The translations under genes were made by a program, and so were the position numbers. A model generated the notes under the pieces. That model ran no database searches and was not told the origin of the DNA. It saw only the letters and a program-made list of their open reading frames with translations. From positions 1 through 64,000 of the forward strand of contig CAKVOF010000001.1 of the NCBI GenBank assembly GCA_934778125.1: a DNA stretch of 64,000 bases. The letters are read 5' to 3'. Positions 8,466 through 23,400 of the stretch are shown here, one piece after another (the stretch's first letter is position 1; each line of letters begins with the position of its first letter). This DNA is from an uncultured Clostridia bacterium (GTDB lineage Bacteria; Bacillota; Clostridia; Christensenellales; UBA1242).

Positions 8466-11400
8466 TTAATTGTAAGTAAATTTATAGTACGATGATATTA
8501 TATAAGTTTTAGTAGCATCTTTAGGGATGCTTGATTTATTACCAACCCTTATACCTCCCTGATCCATAACATAAGTTTTTCCGCTGCTATCAGTATATAG
8601 ATATGTCATAACATGAGGTATGTTTGTGCTTTCCATTTTATCGCCAGGAAGCAAATTGCTTGCTGTTGTAGTGTCTTTAAATTTAAGTCCCCACTCATAC
8701 TCCTTCTCCGGCAACTTCGGATTTGCTATTCTTAATAGCAATCTTTGGAATCCCGCACAATCCGAAACCCATATTTCATTATTTTTAATTCTAGTTAACA
8801 CTTTATCAAAATCCCAATAGCATGCTCCATCAATCATTTCATATCTTCCATATTTTGGATCTGTGATGGCTGAAGCACTAAGATTTGGTTTGTATCTATT
8901 TTCACCATGAGGGCTTCCGTACTCACATTTGTTATGTTGCAGAATTTGCAAACCAGTTTTAATGTATCGCATCCTTGTTTCACTTACAGCACCATTCCTT
9001 AACGCCTCACTATATGCGTTATTATAATGCGTTAAATATTCGCCCGTTAAATTTACATCACCAATTCCTCCACCAACAACTTTGACTTGCTTTGATTTAT
9101 CGTAAACATATCTATTTCCATATTGATGGATATTAAAGAAGTCGTTTCCGCTGACCTCATAAATAAAATTGTAGTTCACAAACGCCCAAGATGGCCAGCT
9201 TAGATCATTAAAATTATCTATTCCTAAATAACTTTTTTTATTCAAATTGTATGAGCTATATTTATAAACACCAATACTGCTTACTATTTCCTTTTGATTC
9301 TCGCAACCAATTACTACATCTTCTTTTGTGATAAACTCGCTTTCTGTCGCAGTTTTATCATCAAGTTTAATAATATCATCATTTGCTGTGAATGGAATTG
9401 TTGAATAAATATTGTTACCAAAATTATATATATCTATTTGATTTGTATTTGATCTAGAATGACCAATCGACACATCTTGAATAGAATATTTGCCTTCATA
9501 TTCACTTCCATTATCATTAACCGTTATTTTTAATTCAATCAAAGAATTAAAGAATAAATATGCTCCGAATATTCGATACCCATCAGGTCTTGGATAAATT
9601 TCATCCCAGTTCCAATTATCCCAGTTGTTTAGATAACATATTTTATTTTTTAAACAATTGTCGTCATTATACACATCTTCATCCATTAGAATGTCAGTTT
9701 CTACACCTTCATAATAATAATAATAACTATTTTTATATTTGCTCAAATTTCCAAAGCCGGAATTCGGAACAATTAAAGATCCTGCATATACATTAATATT
9801 GTTTATATTACCACTGACAAATCCAACTTCTTTAATAATGTCTATATCATTCTTTAAAACAAGATAATTATAAAAATTATGAGTAGTATTTAATTTAACT
9901 TGGTCTGATGAATAATTCGAGGCTAAATCATTTTCAGAAGTAGGACAAATCCCGCCAATCATTCCATTTATTGGGGTTATTTTTAATTCATATGTGGTGA
10001 ATATGCCATCATCTAAAATACCTGATTCATAAGAATTGGTTATATCTTGCCTTTCAAGTTTAGGCATAGGGTTTTTATTAAAGTCCACAATACTTGGATA
10101 TTTTTCAGTTGAAACATCAATTCCGTTGCATGAGTTGTGGGTTTCAAATTTGCCACCAATATTAACCAAGAAATCAGCTCCATTTCCGCAGATTTCACCA
10201 ATATTCAAAGCGAATTCAATTTCAGAATCATTAATAGATCCGATTTCTTTTGGAGCTTCAGCTTTTCCACGAACAACGGTGTATGTTCCTGGAATGAAAC
10301 CATCACTTTCATTGAATATGTTTTGACCTGCGAAAATGCTTTCCAAGGTTAATAGGTCTGAAGCTAAACCTGTTCCTTCTGAGTCATCATAGATCAATTG
10401 ATGTTCGTATTCATTAATAGTTGTTTCAGGAAATAATCCGCCAGACCATTGAACAGTTGCTTTGCTTTGGTTGTAGTCTATGAGAGGCATTGAGTAAACC
10501 CCACTGTTAACATTCACACTTACGCACAAATTGTTTATTTCATTTGAGCGAGTGTAATCAATTTTACCGATTATTCCTCCAATATATGATTGATCACCAA
10601 CAATTAATGGTTTTCTATATCCATTATCCATAGCAGATTCAGAAACAGTGTTTCTTAAAACTGTTAGTTGGGTGTATTTGTCGTTTCCACGTGGCGTTCT
10701 TTTAATCAAACCAATAATACCGCCAACATTGTACGAACCTTCAATAACGCATGTTTTGTCTCTGTTAGTTTCACCCAATCCACTTATCATGTTTGTAACA
10801 AATGTGTCAGAAATATTCATCTTATCTGAATAAACATTTCCTAACACATAACCAACAACACCGCCAACATTTTGATATCCATAAATATATGGTTTAACGG
10901 TGCAGTTAGTTATGGAAACACCACGATTTGAAACGCCATTAGTTTCAAGCTTACCAATGATTCCACCAACATTAGAGTTGTCTTTTGATGCTAAAAGTTT
11001 TGAATCAAACACAATGTTGTTTATTCTATGAACCGATGAATCAGTGGTTGCATGGAACCAACCAACGATTCCGCCGATATTTGTTGTTGCACTACGAGTG
11101 TTAAACTCAAGATTAGATATTTTTAATCGTTTATTAACATCATATTCATTATTATCATAGCCAACAGGATTTCCATATATGCTAGAGTTTTTAGCATAAC
11201 CAACAAGACCTCCTAATGCATAACCGCCATTGGCATCAATGACTAATTTATCTCTTATGTTTCCCAATTCGGTCATACCAAAGCTAAAGCCACTACCATG
11301 AATTCTTAGAATTGCTGTTTCAATATTCCCAGCAATACCCCCAACATAGTTTGAGCCTTTAATAGTGAAACCTTTTAGATAATGACCAGTTACTTCAATA

Positions 11401-14400
11401 GACATATTATATGAATTGCCAATCATTCCGCCAACATAGTTGTTTCCTGAGATTGTTGATTCATTTCCTTGCATTAATGTATTCCAAGCAACTTTGCTTG
11501 AATAAATTGCACCAAACGAACCGCCAACATAGTTGTTTCCAGATATAGTAAAACCGTTTTTACCATATGAAAGAGCAAATTGAAAATCATTATTTGTTCT
11601 AATTAATTCAGCTCTACCAAATATACCGCCAACGTAGTTAGATATCACAGATTCTCCAACATTGATATTACTGTTACTAATAGTTGAATTAAATGTGTAA
11701 GACATTGCATATCCTATAACACCACCAACATAGTTCTTTCCTGTTACTGAATATTGTGGGGTGCTTGATGAACCAGCATTAACATCAATAACACCATTAA
11801 CCGAATAATATACAAAATTTGTTAAAGTCCCATTAAAGAACTCATCTTTTTGAGCAGTTGTTAGGCTGTCACCTTTCATTAACCCAATAGCCCCACCAGC
11901 AAAATTTTGCCCAGCACTAACGCTAGTTTTTGTTACAGATATAACCTTATTCAAATTGGTTTTCTCACAACAGCCAATAGCACCACCAACATTGCTAGCA
12001 GTTGCATTAACAATTGATTCTGAAACGGTTATCCTATTTCCAATCTCACTCCAGCCGATATAACCAATAGCACCCCCAATATTAGAAGAGCCCGAGATAT
12101 CGCAACTAGAGATATTAACACTTGAATTCAAAGTCGTGCTCAAAACCTTACCCACAGCACCGCCAACGATATCCTTAGCGGATATCGTGGCGTTAGAAGC
12201 AGAGACAGAAGGGGAAATAGTGCAACCCGAAGAACAAACGAACCCAGCGAAGCCCCCAACAGACTCACTACCTTGAATAGAGATATCCGAAACAGAAACT
12301 GCAGGAGTAAAAGAATCAGAAGACTCTAGTCCGTTAAGATATATAATACCGGCGAAGCCCCCAATGTGGTTAGAATTAGGCGAATCAAACTGCAAGTTAT
12401 TAACCCTCACACTAGTATCAAACTTAATAGGGGTAGCCATAGTTCCTTTAACAATAACGCCATCAGGATCTGTATAACTTTCTTCACCACCTAATTTGTA
12501 GTCACCAAGAAGCCCAGCAAAGCCACCCATATATGCCTCAATGTTAGTAGCTTTAAGAGTGATATTCCTAATATCATATGGGCCATTGAATATAATCTGG
12601 TTATTACCGTTATTAGGCATACACGCCCTGTAGGTTATAAGCCCAGCAACACCACCAACCTCAAAAGTACCAGTAACAAAATTACTACCAGTAATATTAA
12701 TATCACCAAAAACTAAAGGATAATTCTCAGAGGCTTGAGCTATCTCACCAAACACCCCACCAACAGCTCTTTTGTTACCAGTGATATTAACATCACTAAC
12801 TTTAATACTATCAACCGACGTATGGCACCAACCAATAGCGCCACCAGTCATAACGCCTTCATCTTCTTCCTTACCACTACTATTGGTTATGGTAATATTT
12901 GAAACCTCAATGCTTTGAATAGGGACAAATTTGTTGTTTACTATATCCGCAAAATCAACAGCCCCAATAGCGCCACCAACACCACGAGTAGATTCTTTGT
13001 TACCGCCAAAAGCAGAGATATTTAACGCAGAGGTTTGAATACTCAAATTAGCTCCAACTTCCTCAATGTTTCCAATAGCGCCACCAAGATTAACTTGACC
13101 TTTCAAAGAATTCAAACCACTAGAGCCATTGACTTGAATATTCACCACCCCATCAACACCAGAGATGTTTTTAACTTTACCGATAGCGCCACCAGTATTT
13201 ACTTTACCAGAAATATTAATTCCATTAACGACAATACAATTAGCCACAACAGATTCGGCAATACCAAACACACCACCAACCTGATCAGCAGAAGAGCTAT
13301 TGATTTGGATTTCCTGAACAGTGATGAATGAGGTTGAAACATTATCCACAATACCGACCACGCCACCAACATAACCCAAACCGCCATTCAAAACGATGTT
13401 GCTAAATATGGCGCTCGAATCCGTAGAACCTTGGGTTTTCAACTCGCCATTTAGCGCGCCTATTCCCCCTCCGATTTGTGTGCCATCGCTTGAGTTATTG
13501 ATAGTTAAGTTTTGAACGGTAATTCCCGAGCCAAGCTCAGCCGATTTAGTTGAGCCCGCAAGCCCACCAATGTATATTTCAACACCTGTGTTATGGTATT
13601 CACATTCTTTGTCAGAATTTGATGGATTTGGATTTGTTATTGTTAGGTTTTGGATTGTATTTGCTGTGATTGAGTTTGCGTTGCCCAAAAGTGCAATGTT
13701 TTGAATTTTATCTGCATAACCAACCACTCCACCAACATATGTTCCAAATTTCTTTATGAAGTGATTTTTAATATCGTCAACTTCACCTGTGCCCGTTTGC
13801 AAATTTGCCAAACTTATTTTGTTTGTTTTTTCGTTGCTTGTGTAACTAGATGAAATAGTAACATTGTTTGCACTTAAGTTCGAAATCGTTCCATCAACAT
13901 AATCTACCCCATCTCTAACATAACCTGTAACGTAACCTGCCACACCGCCGATATATTCCGTTGTGCCTGTTACTTTAACCTCACCTAAAGCACCTGATTG
14001 AGCGTTTGAAGATCCATTTCCTGCTAGGTTTCCTTTAACATAGCCAAACAATCCGCCAGCGTAACCTAAATGAGCAACCGTTTCAATTGCGCCTGTGGCT
14101 TTAATGCCAGTGATATTTCTGCCAGTGATATTTCTGCCAGTGATATTTTTGTCCGCATAACCGCTTGCGTTTCCAACAAACATTGTGCCTGTTACCTTAA
14201 CATTTTCTAGTGTTAAGTTTTCTAAATCCGCAGATGTGTATGCCACACCACCAACGCATAATCCTTCTGAGAATGTGTCGGTATTTTTAATCGTTAGCGC
14301 GGTGATTTTACTATCAGTGCTTCCAACCGCACCACCAACATACACTTTAATTTTGTAGGTGTTATCTGTGATATTTGAAATAACAGTGTAGTTAAGGTAG

Positions 14401-17400
14401 TTGCTTGCTCCGCCAACTTCACTAAATTTGAAGTTTGATGAAATGCTGTTTCGTTTATCGGCAATATTTGAAGAAACAGTTAATCTCTCAATTGTTGCCT
14501 TTGAAACTTTACCAATCGCTCCACCAACATATAATCCATCTCCAGTTATTTTTGTTTCAATGCTTGAAACATTCACATTATTTGCCTTAATATCTGTTAA
14601 TGTTGCGTCTTTTCCAGCAACAGCTCCGATAGCTCCGATTGCACCACCAACAAACACTTTACCTGTGATTGTGTTGAACTCAACGTTGTTATCAACTTCA
14701 ACTTTATTAATCGTGCCAACTACTGCACCAAATTCAATTTGACCAAACGCACCACCAATATAGTCTTCACCAACCACTTTTAATATTGATGCTTTTGCGA
14801 TTTCCACGTTTGCGTTTTTAATCTTGCCCGCAATTCCACCAACATAGTTTTTACCATACACTTTTAATATTGATGCCTTTGCGTTCTCCACGTTAGCGTT
14901 TTCAATCATGCCCGCAATTCCACCAACGTAATTTCCGATTTGGCCAGTTGAGATGTTGTTTTGATTATTAATTGTGGCTGAAGCAATATAGATATTCCCT
15001 AAGCCAATTGCTCCACCTTCCATTTGCAAGTAACCAACGATTCCTCCAGCAAAAGAATCATCGCTTGAAGCTTTTTTATCAAACACCATAATCTCTTCCG
15101 CTTTAACGCCCGAGATTTTGCCATTGAATTTACCAGCCACGCCACCAACATACGCTCCGCCATAAACTTCAACATTTTCAACGTTTGATTCTTCTGAAAG
15201 GTCTGATCCATCCCAGCCAAGGTCTATAGTTGTGTTTTTATTTGAACCAACCAAACCACCAATATTATTTCCAAGTTCTTTTTGAGAACTTGATGATTTA
15301 TTGATTGATATATTTGTAATTTTTGTTGAGATTGATTCACCAATATTTGCGATGTTAAATTCAGTGTAGCCAATAAGTCCGCCAATGTTTGCGATTTGAT
15401 TGTTTGCTTTTTCGCGCGGATTTGAATAATCAATTACCACAACATTCACAACTCCAACCTTAATCGTGCTTGCATCATTTTCTCTTTGGATAGCCGAACC
15501 AATTAATCCGCCAACATTTAAAGCCTCGCAATTAAAGGTTCCGCTCTCTGTGTTTGCAAAACTAAATTTAATAGAAACATTCTCAACTAACTTAATTAAG
15601 TTTTCGTTTTGCTCTTTTAATTCAATCTTACCGATTAATCCGCCAATATCGAATGTGTAATCACCGTTTGAAATTTCCAATTCTTTATTAATTGTGTTTG
15701 AAATATTAATGTTTGAAACTGAGTTTGCGGTGAATAACCCACTCATATAGCCCGCGATTCCACCAACTAATCTGAAGTTGGTTGTGATACTAATATTTAT
15801 GGCGCTAACATTTTCAATGCTTGAGCCTTTTCCTGCCACACCACCAACATACTCGCCTTGTTTAGTTATTTCTGGGCTTGTTTGTGCTGTGATGATGTTG
15901 CTAATTTCGGCGTTGCTTGTTTTTAATTCAACACCATTTATCACGCCTTCAATCTCACCTGCCACACCACCAATATAGTCGTTTTTATATTCATAGCCTG
16001 CAGATGCAGAATCGTTTGATGTAACGCTTAAATCGGTTATGGTTAAGTTTGATAAAGACTTTGCTGAATATCCAACTGCTCCACCAATATGGCCTTGAGC
16101 AGTTACGATTATGTTTGTGATTGTGTTTTCCCCTGAAATTGCGATATTTGTTGAGCCCGCAATTCCACCAACATAATCATACTTCAATCCTCTTATATCT
16201 AAGTTTTGAATTGTGATATTCGAAATCTCTTTTTCACTTACACCATCAAATTTAGAGTAACCAACCACGCCACCAATATATTTATCGCGATCGTTAATCG
16301 CCAAATATCCCGTTCCATCAGCTTTCATTTGGTCTGAATTACCAGTGATCGTGTTTCCTATTCGATTGCCTTCCGATGTTATAACTTTAATATTTTTAAA
16401 GCCACCTTCCGACATTCCAGCCACACCACCAATATAGCCTTTCCCAGCAATAATGCTGAAATCTGAAATACTGATATCTTGGGTGTTTGCCTTAATTAAT
16501 CCAGCCATTCCACCAACATATTCCCCAGTTGCGGAAATGTTGATTGTGTTGGTTGAAATATTGATTAAGCTGTTGTTATTCGCATTTACTGTGCTACCAA
16601 CAGCACCACCAATATAATCTTTTGCGCCTGTGATTGAAACATTTGAAATCTTGGTTTGCTTAACCTCACTACCAAGGCAAGTTTCCAATTTTCCAGCCAC
16701 GCCACCAACGAAACTACCCTTTGCTTCAATCGTAATTTTATCTACTTCTGGTGCGGTGATAGAGTTTGCATAACCCGCCAATCCACCGATATAAGCATAT
16801 TTATTTTGGCCTGGATCTATTAGGTTAATATCATCTTCCACTGTTGATCTGATTGTGATTCTATTCGCAATCATTTCGCCAGTGATATTTCCAAGTTCCA
16901 ACCCATCCTCTTCACTTTCAGGTGCCAATCCAGCCACTCCACCAACATATCTAGCAGTTGATGTGACCGTTAAAGTGCTTGCTGTTAATGGGTTAGTATT
17001 GATTTTTATATTTGAAATGTTTCCATCTATAAAACCAACAATCCCGCCAACACATAAATTTTCACGATTCGTTAAAGATGCTGTAACTGTGTTTTCAAGA
17101 GTGTTATCTTGGGCTTTATCTATATCAATATATTTTATATCACCTGCCACACTTCCAGCCACACCACCAACATATGAGCCAGTGGCTTCCACGTAGATAT
17201 TTTTAATTGATGAATAGCCTGTTTTGTTTTTATTTATTCCAACGCCTTCAACAAAACCCGCAATTCCTCCAACAAAACCTGCCACATTAGAGTTGGAATT
17301 AGCATAAACCTTAATATTTGATGCGTTATTAAATTCAATTCCGTGAGTTGAGAAACCAACTAAACCACCAACAAATTCAACAACTCCACCTTGATTAATA

Positions 17401-20400
17401 TTTTTAGCATTAATCGTTATATTTTTTGCTTCATTTATAGAAATTAAATCTATACTCGTTTCTGGATCATCATTTTCTAAATAACCAGCCACGCCACCAA
17501 CATACGATGCTCCATATATCGTGATGCCAGTTTGCGCCTTTGCACTTGTTGCAATTTTTGCCGAGCAACCCGTGATTTTATTTGTGATGTTTTCTGCATA
17601 ACCAATCACACCACCAACACAATCACCATTACCCATTAAACTTAAGTTATCAGTTGCTAAATAGAAGCAATTTTTCATTGAATTTAGAGAAACTCCAGAT
17701 ATTGAACCAACCACACCACCAATCTTGCTAACTAATGATTGTTGATCATTAAACTTAATGTTGTTATCTAAAGACACAAGGTTTTTAACATCTGCTGAAA
17801 CTAACCCAGCATCAACTCCTATTGCACCAATAACCCCACCAAGCCCTTCAGCACCATCACCCTCAGATTTACCCTTTGAGATGATTTTTGAATTTGCAAC
17901 GAATGTTGTTATCAAACCTATGTTTTCATCTTTTCCAATGTTTCCAGATGCAAAACCAACAAGTCCTCCAACATAGTCCACGCCCGTGATGTTGCACCTA
18001 AGAACACTGATGCCTGAAATATCTTTAGATGATTTTCCAACTGCACCACCCGTTGATTTAGTTCCTTCAATTGTTGAATCTTCCACAACAATTGCACCTT
18101 TAATAACACCACCATTTAGGCCTGTAACTCCAACGTTAGCATTAGTATCGGCATAGTTTAATCCTGCGATTCCACCAATAGCCTCACTTCCATAAACTTT
18201 ACAATTCCTAACCTCAACCATACAAACTTCATTATTTGTTGAGTTGCTATCGCTAATAATTTCATAGCCCCAAAGAGTGTTTGAGCCTATTTCTTTTATC
18301 TCTTTATTTGAAACTATTTGTTTATAATATTTTTCTTCTCTTTCTTGTATATCATTTCCAATATATCCTGAATTCTTTCCTGCAATAACACCAACATTAT
18401 CGATTTTCACCACCCCTTCAGCGCCACTTACCGCGCAATCTGAAACGATAACGCAATCAATAATACCTCTGTTTGTTCCTGCAACAATTGCAGTGCCATA
18501 GTCATTATTTGCGTAAACCTTAGAATTTGTTACCTTAACCAACTCAATAGTTCCAAGATTTAATCCGCAAACAATTGCAGTGCCATAACTTGTTAATATT
18601 TTTCCATCGAATGTGTAAGAATTTCCGCTAACCGTTAAATTATCAAACGTGATACCCGAAATTGTTCCTTCATTTTGTTGGAATAATGGCCCTGATAATT
18701 TCAAATTTTTAATCGTTACATTAAAGCCTTTAAACTCATAACCTTTGCACAATTTAACAAGCGAGAACGCACCATATCTATTTGAAACTTTGCTAAAGTC
18801 TAGGTCGTTTAGAATATACACGTTTTTATTTAGTTCCGTTACTGAATAGTTTGGAACTTTTTTATCACCAGTTGCTTGACCAAGCACGTACCTTAAGAAA
18901 TCTTTTTCGCTTCTAATTATGATGTTGTTTGAACTTTCTTCAAACATATCATATTTGCTATCGTTTTCACCCGGTCCAGCATTGTTTGGTTTATCTTTAA
19001 CTTTAAAATCGTTATTTGCTTCACTTATTAACCCTGAATCGCTATCAACTGTGTTTTGCTTGTATTCTTTTCCGGCAACACCACCACCCACTGCAACATT
19101 TGTGAAACTATGTTCATCATCGCTATTTAAGTCTGAATTGATTCCAGTTGCGATCATAATTCCGTTATTTATATAATATGTGTTGTAGTTCTCATCGCTA
19201 GATGCTTTCTTCCAAACATTATATATATCTGAGCCTGGATTAATTTCATTATTTGATGAGTTAAAGCAAGCAATTTCGCCATCAATTATTTCATCTGAAT
19301 AACTATTTCCATAAACGTTTATGAACCCAGCCGTGTTTCCAGCAGTTGGAGTTTTGGCTTTCATTTCATATGCTCCAGATGCACTCTTTTCATATATATG
19401 AGTGTATTTAATAGCATCGGCATTGAAATCTATAAAACTGCCTGAATGGAACGCATTCTCTAGTTTCGCTTTTGCATTCTCACCAGTTCTTTGATTATAA
19501 ACTAATCCAGCCACTATAATTGAATCTGAAACCTCTCTATTTGGCGTGTATGATAATTTCTCAGTTGTGTAGAAATCTTTTCCATCAATTGTGATTTTAT
19601 CGGCATATTCAACTTTGAAATCAGAACCGCCATACTTTTCGAAAGCAACTTTATAAATCTTTCCACTACCTTTAATAATTGTTAGAATTTTCTCCCCAAT
19701 TCCGTTATCTTCAATCTTTGAACTTGCTATATCTTTGAATATAACATAACCTGTTTTAATAACACCCGCACCTTCTATTTCTTCATTAAATGCATATGCA
19801 CCTGTTATAACATTATTAATATCTTCTTCGCTATATACTTTTGCATAACAACTATCAGTTGTTATATATTCTGCTAGCTTATCTCCATTTTTATCAAAGG
19901 CCATATATGTTGACTCGCCAGTTGCTAAAGTTACTTGCAAAGAATTTGCGTTGTATTCTTTCAACACACCCACATATTCTTCGTTAGGGTTAGTTGATAT
20001 ATTCGCTTCGTTTGAAGTTGTTAGATTATCGTAGTTTGCAAGAGAATATGAATCTTTAACAATTCCGTTATTTTCATTTGCGATTCCTGATATTTTCAAA
20101 CTATTATTAACGTTATTGCCTTTAACTTCAATGTTTTCGGCTGTAATGTTTCCAGTAAATGAAACAACAGAACCACTTCTATATATCTGCCCGTTATTTT
20201 TTCCAACAAACGCAGATACGTTCTTTGATGAGCCTTTTTGTAATTCAATTTCAGTTTTGCCATACGCCACAACATTAAATATCATTCCATTATTCACGCT
20301 TGCAATTGGTGAATAACCATCTCTAATTTTATTTTTGTTATCATAAACTTTAACTGAGAAACCAGATAGAATTCCAGTGCTGTGAATCGTTCCAATTAAT

Positions 20401-23400
20401 GACTTATTAGAAGTTAAATATAACTCCGCATATTTTGCTTGCTTAGCAGTTTGCTTAACGCCAACAACCACATCATATAAATCCGAAATCGCATTATTAA
20501 CTTCACTCTTACTTGAATCCATTGGTATATTTGCAATGATATATTTTTCATCACCAATATTACCTAAAGATTCACTTAGTTTTGATTTCAATGTAATGTA
20601 GTTATCAACCCTAAGTGGGTTAACTTTTGAACCTTCTTCGCTTGAAATTTCGTTTGCTGAAATTGGGCTTAATAGGCCAGTGATTCTAAGCAAGAAACTT
20701 TCAGTAAACACACCTAAACTATAATCCACTTCAAACGAAACTGCAAATTCTGATTCGCCTTTTGATAAAATTTGAGAATAACCACCTGCATTCAAAACTC
20801 CTGATCTTTTAATTAATTCATAATCAAAATCCGAATAGCCCACACCAACTGTTCCGTTATATGCTGGAGTATCTTTAATTGAATTGCGAAGTTCATCATA
20901 TTGAACTGAGAACTCGTTAATATAATAAACAATATTTGTGTTTGATGAATTTGATATATTTGAAATAGATGCAGTTTGAGCATTTAAAATGTTATCAACT
21001 AAAAGTTCGTTTTCATAGTTCAATTGATATGCATATAACCTTGAAATTGTGTAACCATAGCCTAAATTTACGCTATTTGCAATTCCACTTGCTAAAATAG
21101 GTGCGATTATATTTTTTGAGTCATCATAATAGAAAATATTTCCATATGAAACAAATCCATATAAGTCACTCGCACTTGCATACCCAGCAATCCCACCAGC
21201 AACCGCTTTTGAATTTGAGTTTTCTGCGAGCTTAATATCTCCGGCGTTATACACATTTGCAACGTTGCCCATAGATATAAATCCGCAAACACCACCAACG
21301 TAAATTGTGCCTGTGCAATCATCACAAACCTTAATTTCACCCAAATTATATGCATAAATCACTGATAATTTTTGACTAGCACTTCCAACAAATCCCGCTA
21401 TTCCACCAACCATTGCTTCATTAATTGAGTTTATTTCAATATTAATATTTGATGAAACATTGTCGCTATATGAACTTATTGCTCCAAATAGCGATGAATT
21501 TCCTATCACTTCACCAGCCACGCCACCAACTTTGCTAGTTGCATTTAATCCGTTAGTGTTTAACACTATTTTATGATTATTCAGCTCAACTAACCTATCA
21601 CCATTTATTAGCATATCAATTTGAGTTGAATAAACACCACTATTATTAATAGAGCCACACGCGCCACCTAAAACGATGCTATATGAATATGTATTTTTAT
21701 CTGAAATTGAATTTGGTTGCATCACGTTTGCAAACACATTCCCAACAAATATTGATTCATTTAAAGATGAATGAGTAAGCACGCCCACCAATCCAGCAAG
21801 ATAAACATTGTGCTTTATTCCAGTGGTTTCGCTATCGCTTCCAGCCTTATAACTAACACTTGGGCTAAGGCTCAAAATTCTGCTATTGATTAATTCATCG
21901 GTGTCTTCAACTTTGAATTTTCCACCTAAACCAATAAAATTATTAAACCAAGTAACAACATTTGATTCCGTAACAAGCGTGCTGAAACGTTTTACCATTC
22001 TTCTAATTCCACCTAAAGCCATAGTGTTTTTAATAAGTGCATTTGATGCTATTAAAGCCTCGGTTAGAACTGAGTTCTTATTTATTAGAATTAAACTTGT
22101 GTGCGATGCATCGGCAACCACTCCACCAATAATAATATCGTTATTCTCACCAGCTCTATTTTGGCTAAGAACGATATCAAACGAACCATTTTTATATTCA
22201 TTTGCGTTTAATTCGCCTTTTCCACCAACCATTGTTAACACATCAACCGTGTTCAACACGCAATTGCTTGTTTTTCCAATAAATCCGCCAATTGAACTTG
22301 CTTTCCCTGCATTAATTTTAATTGGTGATAAAGTAATCACTTTGGTTGAATTTAATTTGCTTGCAACAGCATTTCCCATAACCAAACCAAAGTTTTTAGT
22401 AGCATATTTCTCACCCGTTTCGTTTGTTAATGTAGATAACTCAATATCAATTTGTTTGTTTTCATCATTTTCCACGCCACTTATAATAAAGTTGCAGTTT
22501 TCAAAAGTTGAATTAATAATTGAATGAGCAAACAATCCAAAACTTCCTTCACTACTTGCATTTGCATACGTGCTTCCGCTTGAAATTTCAAGCTCAAAAT
22601 CAATATTCTCAAATGTTGCATTCATAATTCTATTAAATAATGAGTAAAGGTTGTTTGCACTAGAATAATGAATTTTAACTCTTGGGTTATATCCGCCAAC
22701 AGCACTTCCAATGATTGAACTTAAGTATGTGCCTTGGAGTTTTGAATAGTTATAATTTTCATTAACATAAACATGATAAACTCCGCCTCCGCTTAGATTA
22801 TCGGTTGCTAAGTTTTCTAGTTTGAAATATTTACTAACACCACTAACCGCTAACGCCTCGTTTAATTCTTCACTTGTTTTGATTATAACCACTGGGTTAT
22901 ATGGTTTGCTTGTAAATTTAACAATCGCAAATTCGTTTTCAGAAACATTTTTCCAAATTGAATTGGTTCTTGCATCAACTGAATCTAGCACCACAAACCT
23001 TGCGTCAATCACAATAGGAGAAATTGATGTTATTCTATTTCCATTTGAATCATAGTTATAAATTTCTAGCGTTCTTCTAAATAGATTAATAGATGAATTT
23101 TCATCTTGAATTTTATGTGATGAGCCATATGGTTGATTATTCACATAGTTTCTAAAATAACCAGTAACACTTTGAAGATTTAGTTGAACAGTTCCACTTA
23201 GAAGTTTTTCAAAGTTTGCATCTCCAGTTACACTCGTTATATCAGTATTGTTATCTAAAATTGTTTTAGCACTGCCACTCAATTTTCTATATGCCAACGC
23301 ATAATTTTCGCTATAACTCATTTCAATATTTCCAGCCACATCATCTTCCATAGCAACTGTTAAGATATTATATGCCACACTTGCAGTGTTTTTAATTTTG

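Larger units (their letters stand above)
10561..18190 (-). repeat. Main GLUG-repeat array inside the giant lipoprotein
   Basis: About 69 copies (counted by eye) of an (I/V)-G-G-x-(A/V/I)-G-x motif, each followed by a variable stretch rich in I-x-N-I-x-(V/I) strands. Spacing averages about 37 residues (about 110 bp). GLUG motifs are known from bacterial surface proteins and IgA1-protease-like proteins and are thought to build beta-helix-like rods. Each copy differs at DNA level, apart from the local duplications listed separately. Confidence 0.8.

Noticed and set aside
21886..22527. 213-residue plus-strand frame inside the giant gene
   Set aside because: It is antisense to a well-supported coding sequence, hydrophobic by composition of the reverse complement, and lacks a ribosome site.
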